Shown here piece after piece: positions 25,404 to 32,718 of a DNA stretch of 34,591 nucleotides. The position numbers were made by a program, and so were the translations under genes. The stretch lies in assembly GCA_025928515.1 (NCBI GenBank), contig JAICJI010000021.1, positions 1-34,591 of the forward strand, written 5' to 3'. The notes beneath the pieces are model-generated. The model had not been told where the DNA came from. It ran no database searches and saw only the letters and a list, made by a program, of their open reading frames with translations. This stretch comes from Thermoleophilia bacterium. Lineage in GTDB: Bacteria; Actinomycetota; Thermoleophilia; Gaiellales; Gaiellaceae. The stretch's first letter is position 1; every line of letters begins with the position of its first letter.

Positions 25404-26066
25404 GTGGCCGACTGGGTGACGATCTCGTCCCTCGCGTCCGCCGGCGGTACGCTCGTGCTCGCGGGCGTGACGGTCGTGTCGCTCCGGTCCGCGAACCGCG
25501 CAGCCCGGATCGCCGAGCAGTCGCTCATGGCCGGGCAACGACCGCTGCTCGTCACGTCGCGCACGGAAGACCCGGCACTTAAGGTCGGCTTCCAGGACGA
25601 CGTCTGGTTCAACGTTCCGGGCGGCCAAGGGGCCGCGCAAGTGACGGACGAGGCCGCCTACTTCGTCATCTCCATTCGCAACGTCGGCACGGGCATCGCG
25701 GTCTTGCACGGTTGGCGCGTCGATCCCGACCTCCGGCTCGAACGCGGCGCCCATGTCACTCCACCCCCACTGGGCGAGTTCACTACGCTCACCCGCGACC
25801 TCTACGTCGCGCCGGACGACGTCGGCTTCTGGCAGGGATCCTTCCGCGACCCACAGAGCGAGAACTACCGCTCGGCCTGCCGCGCAATCGAGGCGCCGCA
25901 GCGCATGGGAGTCGACATCCTCTACGGCGACTTCGAGGGCGGTCAGCGCGTGATCAGCCGCTTCATGCTCAGCCCTCACGAGGACGAGAACGGCGTGCGC
26001 TGGTTCGCCGGCGTCGGCCGACACTGGAACGTCGACCGGCCGGATCCGCGCGAACGCGAGGGCTAA
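25404..26066 (+). CDS. Conserved hypothetical membrane-anchored protein
   Basis: A 220-residue protein with one N-terminal hydrophobic helix (about 5-27) followed by SANRAARIAEQSL, a pattern I associate with actinobacterial proteins of unknown function. The remainder is beta-rich, with ISIRNVGTGIAVLHGWRV resembling an immunoglobulin-like strand pair and an aromatic-rich C-terminus (FWQGSF; WFAGVGRHW). No catalytic motif is seen. Its start fits a leaderless promoter. The stop overlaps the leuS stop tail to tail by 4 bp. No function is assigned. Confidence 0.75.
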   Translation: MADWVTISSLASAGGTLVLAGVTVVSLRSANRAARIAEQSLMAGQRPLLVTSRTEDPALKVGFQDDVWFNVPGGQGAAQVTDEAAYFVISIRNVGTGIAVLHGWRVDPDLRLERGAHVTPPPLGEFTTLTRDLYVAPDDVGFWQGSFRDPQSENYRSACRAIEAPQRMGVDILYGDFEGGQRVISRFMLSPHEDENGVRWFAGVGRHWNVDRPDPREREG

Positions 26067-28438
26067 ACGACGAAGTTGACGAGCTTGCCCGCCACGAAGA
26101 TCGTCTTGCGTGGCTCGCCGCCGTCCAGGTAGCTCCGCACCCGTTCGCTCTCGCGCGCCCGCGCGACGAGCTCGTCCTCGCTCAGGCCGGCGTCGACCTC
26201 GAAGCGGTCCCGCACCTTGCCGTTCACCTGGACGACGAGCTCGAACGTGTCCCGCACGAGCTGCGACTCGTCGGCCTCGGGCCAGGTCTGCTCCCACAGT
26301 CGCTCGTGGCCGAGCACGCCCCACAGCTCCTCGGCGACGTGCGGTGCGTACGGCTGGATCACCGAGACCGCGGTCTCGGCGGCGAACCGCGCGTCCGGCG
26401 CGTCGACCGCGCCGCCGAGCTCGTTCACGAGCTCCATCACGGCCGAGATCGGGGTGTGGAACTGGAAGCGGCGCAACACGTCGTCGGTCACGCGCGCGAT
26501 CGTCTCGTTCGCCTTCCGCGCCAGCGGTCCCTCGGTCGCGGCCGCTGACGGCGCCGCCTCGGCGACCTCGTGCACGACACGCCATAAGCGACGCAGGAAG
26601 CGGACGATGCCCTCGACGCCGTTCGGCGTCCATTCCATGTCCTGGTCGGCAGGCCCCATGAAGAGGATGTACAGCCGCACGGCGTCGGCACCGTACGCGT
26701 CGACGACCGCGTCCGGCCCCTCGACGTTCCCCTTCGTCTTCGACATCTTCGTGCCGCCGAGCGTCACCCAACCCTGGTGGAACACGCGGGCGAACGGCTC
26801 GCGGAAGCCGAGCATCCCCCAGTCGTTCAGCGCCTTGACGAAGAAGCGCGAGTAGAGCAGGTGCCCGGTCGAGTGGTCGATGCCGCCGATGTACTGGGAC
26901 ACGGGCAGCCAGTAGTCGACGACGAAGCGGTCGAACGGCGCCTCGTCGTTGTGCGAGTCGATGTAGCGGAGGAAGTACCAGGACGAGTCGACGAACGTGT
27001 CCATCGTGTCCGGGTCCCGTTGCGCGGCTCCGCCGCACTGCGGGCAGTCGACGTTCATGTACTCCTCGTTGCCGGCGAGCGGAGGCTGGCCCTTCGGCGC
27101 GTAGTCCTCGATGTCCGGGAGGATCACCGGCAGCTCGTCCTCGGGCACGGGAACGACGCCGCAGCGCTCACAGTGGATGAACGGGATCGGGCAGCCCCAG
27201 TAGCGCTGACGCGACACGCTCCAGTCGCGCAGGCGATAGTTGATCGTCGCCTTGCCGCGCCCGTCGGCCTCCAGCGAGGCGACGATCGCGCGCTTCGCCT
27301 CCTCGGCAGGCTGGCCGTCGAAGCTCCCGGAGTTGAAGAGCCTGTCGTCCTCGTCAATCACCTGGATGACGGGCAGACCGAACGTCTCGGCGAACTCGGC
27401 GTCGCGCTCGTCGTGGGCGGGGACGGCCATGATCGCTCCCGTCCCGTAGTCCATCAGCACGTAGTCGGCAACCCAGATCGGCAGCAGCTCGCCGTTGACC
27501 GGATTGACCGCGTGCAGGCCGGTGAAGACGCCGGTCTTCGTCGTCGCGGCGGCCCGCTCCTCGACCGGACGTGTCCCGGCGTGCCGGGCGTACGCCTTCG
27601 CCTCGTCGCTCGCCTGCGCGTCGACGAATGGATGCTCGGGGGCGACGACGAAGAAGGTCGCGCCGAAGAGCGTGTCCGGGCGCGTCGTGAAGACGGCGAG
27701 ATCTTCGCCCGTCTCGTCGACCCGGAAGAGGACTTCCGCTCCCTCCGAGCGGCCGATCCAGTTGCGCTGGATCGTCATCGTCCGCTGCGGCCACTCGGCG
27801 CCCGGGTACTCGAGCAGCTCGTCGGCGTAGGCGGTCGTCCGCATGTACCACTGGGTCATGTTCCGCAGTTCGACCTCGGCGCCGCAGCGCTCGCAGCGGC
27901 CGTCGACGACGTACTCGTTCGCAATCACCGTCTGGTCGTTGGGGCACCAGTTGACCGGCCCCTCCTTGCGATAGCAGAGGTCGTGGGCGACGAACTGCTG
28001 GAAGAGCCACTGTGTCCAGCGGTAGAACGTGGGTTGGTGCGCGGCGACCTCGCGCTCCCAGTCGATCGCCCAGCCGAGGCGCTTCATCTGGGCGCGCATC
28101 GTCTCGATGTTCCGCTCGATCGTCTCGCGCGGATGGCGGCCCTCCCGGATCGCGGCGTTCTCGGCCGGCAGCCCGAAGGCGTCCCAGCCCATCGGCCGTA
28201 CGACGTGCCAGCCGCTGCGGCGGCGCACGTGCGTCTGGACGTCGCCCATCGTGTAGTTGAGGACGTGTCCCATGTGGAGGCTCGGGCCTGACGGGTACGG
28301 CAGCATCTCGAGCTGGTACCAGTGATTCTCGGCGGTCGGCGCTCCGTGGGCCGGATTCGGGACGCGGAACGCCCCCTCGTCCTCCCAGACGCGCTGCCAC
28401 TTGGCCTCGATCTCGTGGGGCTCGTATCTCGGTGTCAT
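26063..28438 (-). CDS. leuS: Leucyl-tRNA synthetase
   Basis: Class I synthetase charging tRNA-Leu, 791 residues, bacterial type. Motifs: HMGH at 55-58 (HIGH box), zinc-type knuckles CERCG and CPQCGG, the CP1 editing domain with TTRPDTLFGATFFV and YGTGAIMAVPAHDERD, and the KMSKS loop at 564-568 reading KMSKT. The C-terminal anticodon-binding and tail domains are complete, ending FVAGKLVNFVV. The ATG at 28438 has GAGGG seven bases upstream. Expression appears to be controlled by an attenuator leader containing a Leu-rich peptide and a terminator. Convergent stop overlap with the 25404 gene. Confidence 0.97.
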   Translation of the reverse strand: MTPRYEPHEIEAKWQRVWEDEGAFRVPNPAHGAPTAENHWYQLEMLPYPSGPSLHMGHVLNYTMGDVQTHVRRRSGWHVVRPMGWDAFGLPAENAAIREGRHPRETIERNIETMRAQMKRLGWAIDWEREVAAHQPTFYRWTQWLFQQFVAHDLCYRKEGPVNWCPNDQTVIANEYVVDGRCERCGAEVELRNMTQWYMRTTAYADELLEYPGAEWPQRTMTIQRNWIGRSEGAEVLFRVDETGEDLAVFTTRPDTLFGATFFVVAPEHPFVDAQASDEAKAYARHAGTRPVEERAAATTKTGVFTGLHAVNPVNGELLPIWVADYVLMDYGTGAIMAVPAHDERDAEFAETFGLPVIQVIDEDDRLFNSGSFDGQPAEEAKRAIVASLEADGRGKATINYRLRDWSVSRQRYWGCPIPFIHCERCGVVPVPEDELPVILPDIEDYAPKGQPPLAGNEEYMNVDCPQCGGAAQRDPDTMDTFVDSSWYFLRYIDSHNDEAPFDRFVVDYWLPVSQYIGGIDHSTGHLLYSRFFVKALNDWGMLGFREPFARVFHQGWVTLGGTKMSKTKGNVEGPDAVVDAYGADAVRLYILFMGPADQDMEWTPNGVEGIVRFLRRLWRVVHEVAEAAPSAAATEGPLARKANETIARVTDDVLRRFQFHTPISAVMELVNELGGAVDAPDARFAAETAVSVIQPYAPHVAEELWGVLGHERLWEQTWPEADESQLVRDTFELVVQVNGKVRDRFEVDAGLSEDELVARARESERVRSYLDGGEPRKTIFVAGKLVNFVV

Positions 28439-28457
28439 CGAAAGTCCCTCTGGAACG

Positions 28458-28479
28458 AAAAAACCTCTCCGAGGAGAGG
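28458..28479 (-). terminator. Intrinsic terminator (attenuator) in the leuS leader
   Basis: In the leuS direction: CCTCTC, loop CTCG, GAGAGG, then six Ts. The run ends about 19 bases before the leuS ATG, between a leader peptide and the gene, so it can only act as an attenuator. This is the best-formed terminator in the window. Confidence 0.85.
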
Positions 28480-28522
28480 CCGTGGGAGGTCGGCGCGGCG
28501 TTGCCACGCTTGGCTCCCTGGA

Positions 28523-28546
28523 CTAGGTAAGAAGCAGCTCCTGCAT
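28523..28546 (-). CDS. Leucine leader peptide upstream of leuS
   Basis: Seven codons and a stop: MQELLLT, with codons CTG-CTT-CTT for three consecutive leucines. CTT is a rare leucine codon in so GC-rich a genome, which would sharpen ribosome pausing when charged tRNA-Leu is scarce. The ATG lies ten bases after a TAGTAT -10 element, so the transcript begins almost at the peptide. About 44 bases after the stop the attenuator hairpin begins. GGGAG just past the stop can pair with CUCCC or with the C-rich arm of the terminator, giving candidate alternative folds. Together these are the parts of ribosome-mediated attenuation; the mechanism is inferred. Confidence 0.75.
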   Translation of the reverse strand: MQELLLT

Positions 28547-28558
28547 TGGGATCCCAAT
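28545..28558. promoter_or_regulatory. 14-bp perfect palindrome in the leuS-lysA promoter region
   Basis: ATTGGGATCCCAAT is fully self-complementary. It overlaps the expected leuS leader start site and the leader-peptide ATG on one side and abuts the lysA -10 on the other. A dual operator is possible; the regulator is unknown. Confidence 0.5.
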
Positions 28559-28567
28559 ACTAACAGG
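28556..28567 (+). promoter_or_regulatory. Overlapping divergent -10 elements of lysA and the leuS leader
   Basis: On the plus strand AATACT (28556-28561) lies six bases before the lysA GTG. On the minus strand TAGTAT (28562 to 28557) lies ten bases before the leader-peptide ATG. The two hexamers occupy almost the same base pairs, so the promoters should compete. Confidence 0.45.
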
Positions 28568-29794
28568 GTGGTGCTCGAACTCCTTCCGGAGACCGCGCGG
28601 ATCGAGGACGGAGAGCTGCTGCTCGGCGGCATGCCCGCCACGCGGCTCGCGGAGGAGCACGGGACGCCGCTCCTCGTCTACTGCGAGCGCACGATCCGCG
28701 AGCAGGTGCTCGCGTACCGGGAGGCTGCGCCGGACGCGCTGATCGCCTACGGGACGAAGGCGTTCGCCAACGTCGCGCTGTTGCGACTCTTCGCCGAGGA
28801 GGGCGTCGGCGCCGACGTCTCGACCCAGGGCGAGCTCGCGTTTGCGCGCGCCGCCGGCATTTCGGGGAAGCGAATCGTCTTCCACGGCAACAACAAGTCC
28901 ACGGAGGAGCTGCGCGCGGCCACCGAGGCCGGCGCGCTCGTAGTGCTCGATGCGCCCGGTGAGGCGGATGCGGCAGCCGCGGCGGGTGTGCGACGCGTGC
29001 TCGTGCGGCTCACGCCCGGCGTCGAAGCGGTGACGCACCGCTCGATCCAGACAGCGCACGCGGAGTCGAAGTTCGGGCTCGCACCCGAGGCGGCGGAACG
29101 CGAGCTGGAGCGCGCCCGCGAGCTCGGGCTCGAGGTCGAGGGCGTGCACGTCCACATCGGCTCGCAGCTCGGCCGGCCGGACGAGAGCGTGCTCGCGGTC
29201 GAGCGCGTCGTCGCCTTCCTCGAGCGACTGCAGTGGACGCCGAGCGTCCTCGACCTCGGCGGCGGCCTCGGCGTGCGCCACAACCGGGACGAGCGGCTGC
29301 CCTCGGTGACGGAGTTCGTCCGACCGCTCGTCGAGCGCGTGCCGGGCGGCGTGTCGCTGATCCTCGAGCCGGGACGCTCACTCGTCGGCCGAGCCGGGGT
29401 GACGCTGTACCGCGTCGGCTCGGTCAAGGAGTCGGGCGGCGTCGCGTACGCCGCGATCGACGGCGGCATGTCCGACAACCCGCGCCCGCAGCTCTACGGC
29501 GCGCGGTACGAGGCACTGCTCGCGAACCGCGCGGACGAGTTGCCGAGCCGCGTCTACCGCGTCGCGGGCAAGCATTGCGAGTCGGGGGACGTGCTGATCG
29601 AGGCGGCGGAGCTGCCCGAGCCACGGCCCGGCGACGTGCTTGCCGTCCCGGCGACGGGCGCCTACACGCTGGCGCTCGGCTCGACGTACAACGGCGTCCC
29701 GCGGCCCGCGGTCGTGCTCGTGGCGGACGGCGAGGCGCGCCTCATCCGGCGTCGCGAGAGCGTGGACGAGCTCCTACGCTACGAAGCGGGCTGA
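28568..29794 (+). CDS. lysA: Diaminopimelate decarboxylase
   Basis: PLP enzyme of fold type III that converts meso-diaminopimelate to lysine. The 408 residues show PLP lysine K64 (AYGTKAFANVALL), HGNNKS, HVHIGSQ (194-200), LDLGGGLGV, EPGRSLVG (267-274), and the active-site cysteine loop GKHCESGD (C337) followed by GAYTLALGSTYNG. The start is the first of two adjacent GTG codons (28568 or 28571), chosen because it lies six bases after AATACT. It is divergent from leuS. Confidence 0.93.
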   Translation: MVLELLPETARIEDGELLLGGMPATRLAEEHGTPLLVYCERTIREQVLAYREAAPDALIAYGTKAFANVALLRLFAEEGVGADVSTQGELAFARAAGISGKRIVFHGNNKSTEELRAATEAGALVVLDAPGEADAAAAAGVRRVLVRLTPGVEAVTHRSIQTAHAESKFGLAPEAAERELERARELGLEVEGVHVHIGSQLGRPDESVLAVERVVAFLERLQWTPSVLDLGGGLGVRHNRDERLPSVTEFVRPLVERVPGGVSLILEPGRSLVGRAGVTLYRVGSVKESGGVAYAAIDGGMSDNPRPQLYGARYEALLANRADELPSRVYRVAGKHCESGDVLIEAAELPEPRPGDVLAVPATGAYTLALGSTYNGVPRPAVVLVADGEARLIRRRESVDELLRYEAG

Positions 29795-29844
29795 CGGCTC
29801 GCCAGCCAGCGGCGGATCCGCTTGAACAACATGTAGAGGAGCAT
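29779..29844 (-). CDS. Possible 21-residue leaderless small protein
   Basis: The reading frame begins MLLYMLFKRIRRWLASR and stops after 21 codons, overlapping the last 16 bases of lysA on the other strand. TACGCT (29857 to 29852) lies seven bases before the ATG, matching the leaderless pattern of real genes in this window. Its Met, Leu, Tyr, Phe, Lys and Trp content differs from the Arg/Ala/Pro/Gly translations that random frames give here, and the profile is a hydrophobic start followed by a basic amphipathic helix. Not recognised; may be chance. Confidence 0.35.
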   Translation of the reverse strand: MLLYMLFKRIRRWLASRQPAS

Positions 29845-29879
29845 GCGACCGAGCGTACTCCAGCCCCTGAGCCACGCGC

Positions 29880-29885
29880 TAGCCT
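29880..29885 (+). promoter_or_regulatory. Possible -10 element of the EamA transporter gene
   Basis: TAGCCT lies ten bases before the ATG at 29896, giving a leader of a few bases. The rest of the 101-bp gap after lysA holds the small antisense frame and a 10-bp palindrome GCGGATCCGC, and no terminator. Confidence 0.35.
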
Positions 29886-29895
29886 CGTTGATGAG

Positions 29896-30822
29896 ATGCG
29901 CTTAAGACTTGTCGCCATTCCTGGAGTCGTCCTCATCGCGGTCGCCGCCGCGATGTGGGGCACCGACCCGTTGTTGCGGAAGTCGATCCTGAGCGTCCCG
30001 GCGAGCACGATCGTCTTCGGGGAGCACGTCTTCCTCGTCCTGCTGACGCTGCCGTTGCTAATCCCCGCGCTGCGCGCCGTGTGGGCAGCGGGCGCGAGCT
30101 ACGTCGTCGCCGCGGTCGTCGTCGGAGCCGGCGCATCGGGAGCGGCCACGATCCTCTTCACCCAGGCGCTCCAGCACGATTTCGTCTCGGCTGTCGTGAT
30201 GCAGAAGGCGCAGCCGCTCGTCGCCGTGATGGGTGCCGCGGTTCTCCTCGGCGAACGGCCGCGTCCGCGCTTCGGCTGGTTCCTCGCCGCCGGGCTCGGC
30301 GGCCTTTGGCTCGTCAATCAGCCGCACCCGCTCGACCCGAGCGCGCGCGGCCTCCGCGCCGTGCTCGAGGCGCTAGGAGCGGCTGTGCTGTGGGCACTCG
30401 GCACGGTGCTCGGCCGGTATCTCATCCGGCGCGTCTCGTTCGAGCACGTGCTCGCGCTGCGCTTCCTGTTCGGCCTCGTCGCCTCAGCCGTCGCCGTGCT
30501 CGCGTTGAGCGCCGAGTGGTACGCCGGCGCACGAGCAAGCGCGTGGATCCTTTCGCTCGCGGTCGTGACCGGGCTGCTCGCGCTCGCGCTCTACTACTAC
30601 GGCCTGCAACGCACGCCCGCGGTGCTCTCGTCGCTCGCCGAGCTCACGAACCCGGCGGTGCTCGTCGTGGCCGGGATCTACGCGTATTCCATCGGCCTCG
30701 TCTGGTCGCAGTGGCTCGGCTTCGGGATCATCGTCCTCGTCGTCACGTTGCTGCCGATCGAGCGGCGGCGCGTCGTCGCCGAGGCGCCGCCCGAGCTGGT
30801 CCCCGCCGCCGCGTCCGCATAA
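29896..30822 (+). CDS. EamA/DMT-family transporter
   Basis: A 308-residue inner-membrane protein with about ten hydrophobic segments in two EamA repeats (about 5-133 and 150-290). Family marks include AAAMWGTDPLLRK in the first helix, QKAQPLVAVMGAAVLLGERP at the end of the first repeat, and YYYGLQRTPAVLSSLAELTNPAVLVV in the second. Members export amino acids, metabolites or related small molecules; the substrate cannot be assigned. ATG 29896 is used; the ATG at 29891 is in another frame. The TAA stop forms part of the -10 element of the next gene. Confidence 0.9.
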   Translation: MRLRLVAIPGVVLIAVAAAMWGTDPLLRKSILSVPASTIVFGEHVFLVLLTLPLLIPALRAVWAAGASYVVAAVVVGAGASGAATILFTQALQHDFVSAVVMQKAQPLVAVMGAAVLLGERPRPRFGWFLAAGLGGLWLVNQPHPLDPSARGLRAVLEALGAAVLWALGTVLGRYLIRRVSFEHVLALRFLFGLVASAVAVLALSAEWYAGARASAWILSLAVVTGLLALALYYYGLQRTPAVLSSLAELTNPAVLVVAGIYAYSIGLVWSQWLGFGIIVLVVTLLPIERRRVVAEAPPELVPAAASA

Positions 30823-30831
30823 GCTCACGCG
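30820..30831 (+). promoter_or_regulatory. Leaderless -10 element of the acyl-CoA dehydrogenase operon
   Basis: TAAGCT (30820-30825), six bases, then GTG. Its first three bases are the stop codon of the EamA gene, so stop and promoter are fused. Confidence 0.55.
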
Positions 30832-31974
30832 GTGGACCTGCGCGACACGCAGGAGGAGGCCGCCTTTCGCGCGGAGCTGCACGCGTGGATCGACGCGAAC
30901 CTCCCCGCAGACAAGCGCGGCGGCCGCGGCGGCGCGCAGCGGTTCGAGGATCCCTTCATCCGCGAGTGGAGCCAAGAGCTCTACGAGGCCGGCTACGCCG
31001 GGCTGACGTGGCCGAAGGAGTACGGCGGCACCGGCGCGCCCCAGAGCTTCCAGGCGATCCTCTACGAGGAGCTCGCCGCTGCGCAGGCGCCCACCCATGT
31101 CGGCGTGATCGGGCTCAGCATGGCCGGGCCAACGATCGTCGCGCACGGGACGGAGGAGCAGAAGGTGCGCTACCTGAAGCCGATCCTCGCGGCCGAGGAG
31201 ATCTGGTGCCAGGGTTTCTCGGAGCCGGACGCGGGCTCCGACCTCGCCGCGGCCCGCACACGGGCCGAGCGCCGCGGCGACGTCTACATCGTCAACGGCC
31301 AGAAGGTCTGGTCGTCGTTCGCACACATCGCCTACTTCTGCATCCTCGTCACGCAGAGCGACCCCGACGCGCCGCGCTATCGGAACCTCAGCTATCTCCT
31401 CGTCGACATGCACGCGCCCGGCGTCGAGGTGCGGCCGCTGCGGCAGATCACGGGCGAGGCCGAGTTCAACGAGATCTTCTTCACCGACGTCGAGGTTCCG
31501 GTCGAGAACCGGCTCGGAGACGAGGGAGACGGCTGGCAGGTGGCGATGACGACGCTCCTGCACGAGCGCGCGACGCTCGGGTTCGCGCTCACCTCGACGC
31601 TCGACGCGGCGGTCGGGCGAGTACTGGAGGAGGCGCGCGGACTCGATCCCGCGCTGCACGTGCGCGAAGCGCTCGCCCGCGAGTGGATCGAGCTGCAGGC
31701 CCTTCGCTTCACGAGCTACCGCGCGCTCGGCACGTACGAGCGCACGGGCGTCCCCGGCCCCGAGGGCTCGGGCGTGAAGCTGCGCTGGTCGGAGGCGAAC
31801 CAGCGGCTGACGAAGCTCGCCCGTGAGCTGCACGGGCCGGACGGGATCCTCGACGACGGCTGGTGGAACCACCAGCAGCTCCGCAGCCGCGGCAACACGA
31901 TCGAGGCCGGCACGTCGGAGGTCTTGCGCAACATCATCGCCGAGCGCGTGCTCGGCCTCCCGAGGTCGCGCTGA
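30832..31974 (+). CDS. Acyl-CoA dehydrogenase, full-length subunit
   Basis: FAD enzyme of the acyl-CoA dehydrogenase fold, 380 residues. N-terminal helical domain about 1-120 with GLTWPKEYGGTG (57-68), middle beta domain with CQGFSEPDAGSDLA (126-139) and NGQKVWSS, and C-terminal helical domain ending RSRGNTIEAGTSEVLRNI, then AERVLGLPR. The tail resembles actinobacterial FadE proteins of the fatty-acid and sterol side-chain type. The GTG start fits a leaderless promoter. One base is shared with the next gene (TGATG). The neighbour is a shortened dehydrogenase, suggesting a heteromeric enzyme as known for FadE28/FadE29-like pairs (inference). Confidence 0.94.
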   Translation: MDLRDTQEEAAFRAELHAWIDANLPADKRGGRGGAQRFEDPFIREWSQELYEAGYAGLTWPKEYGGTGAPQSFQAILYEELAAAQAPTHVGVIGLSMAGPTIVAHGTEEQKVRYLKPILAAEEIWCQGFSEPDAGSDLAAARTRAERRGDVYIVNGQKVWSSFAHIAYFCILVTQSDPDAPRYRNLSYLLVDMHAPGVEVRPLRQITGEAEFNEIFFTDVEVPVENRLGDEGDGWQVAMTTLLHERATLGFALTSTLDAAVGRVLEEARGLDPALHVREALAREWIELQALRFTSYRALGTYERTGVPGPEGSGVKLRWSEANQRLTKLARELHGPDGILDDGWWNHQQLRSRGNTIEAGTSEVLRNIIAERVLGLPRSR

Positions 31975-32705
31975 TGGACTTCACCCTCTCGGCCGACCAG
32001 CTCGAGCTGAAGCAGTCGGCGCACACGTGGCTCGCCGACCGGTTCCCGCTCGACCGCGACTGGGACGCGCAGGACGACCGGTGGAGAGAGCTCGACGAGC
32101 TCGGCTGGCTCGACGTCGCGGAGGCCGGGCTCGGCTTCGTCGAGGAGGCGCTGCTCCTCGAGGAGATGGGGTACGTCTGCTACCCGGGCTTCTACCTCGG
32201 GCACGTCGCGTCGGTGCCGGGCGACGGCGACGTCGCCACCGTGGATCCCTCCCGCCGCTTCAACCAGGTCGAGGAGACACCCCGCTTCCGCGCGGCCGCG
32301 GCAGCCGAGGCGCTCGGCGTCGCACAGCGCGCGCTCGATCTCGGGATCGAGCACGCGAAGACGCGCACCCAGTTCGGCAAGCCGATCGGCACCTACCAAG
32401 CCGTCTCGCACCCGCTCGCGCAGTCGTACACCGACGTCGAGCTCGCGCGCTCGCTCGTCTATTGGGCAGCGTGGTGTGTCGCGGAAAACGACGACCGCGC
32501 CACACTTGCCGCCGCCGCGGCGAAGGCGTTCGCCACGGAGGCCGCCGTCGCCGCGTGCGAGCGCTCGATCCAAGTACACGGCGGCATCGGCTTCACCTGG
32601 GAGCACCCGCTGCACCGCTTCTACAAGCGCGCTCTCTGGCTCGAGGGCTTCGGCGCCCGTCCCGCCGAGCTGCGGCTCGAGGTCGCGTACGCGCTCCTCG
32701 CATAG
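31974..32705 (+). CDS. Short acyl-CoA dehydrogenase lacking most of the middle domain
   Basis: A 243-residue paralogue of the preceding gene. The N-terminal helices (1-75) are followed by only about 30 residues where the beta domain (normally about 100) should be, with no SEPxAGSD motif. The C-terminal domain is intact: AEALGVAQRALDLG, then RTQFGKPIGTYQAVSHPLA (131-149) and QVHGGIGFTWEHPLHRFYKRA. The frame is open and composition matches its neighbours, so this is a compact subunit rather than decay. It probably pairs with the full-length subunit, sharing FAD and active site across the interface. It may lack activity alone. Confidence 0.85.
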   Translation: MDFTLSADQLELKQSAHTWLADRFPLDRDWDAQDDRWRELDELGWLDVAEAGLGFVEEALLLEEMGYVCYPGFYLGHVASVPGDGDVATVDPSRRFNQVEETPRFRAAAAAEALGVAQRALDLGIEHAKTRTQFGKPIGTYQAVSHPLAQSYTDVELARSLVYWAAWCVAENDDRATLAAAAAKAFATEAAVAACERSIQVHGGIGFTWEHPLHRFYKRALWLEGFGARPAELRLEVAYALLA

Positions 32706-32718
32706 GAGAATGAGCCGG

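Noticed and set aside
24735-27038. Long minus-strand open frame of 767 codons
   Set aside because: Spans comEA, the 25404 gene and part of leuS out of frame, with low-complexity Arg/Ala sequence.
28480-28522. T-box riboswitch upstream of leuS (GTGGCAACGCCGCG resembles part of a T-box)
   Set aside because: The leader is only about 110 bases, no stem I or specifier loop is visible, the UGGN base would be C although tRNA-Leu normally has A73, and a leucine leader peptide explains the terminator better.
30484-31872. Minus-strand open frame of 462 codons opposite the EamA and dehydrogenase genes
   Set aside because: Antisense shadow typical of GC-rich coding DNA; Val/Arg/Asp-rich, no motifs.
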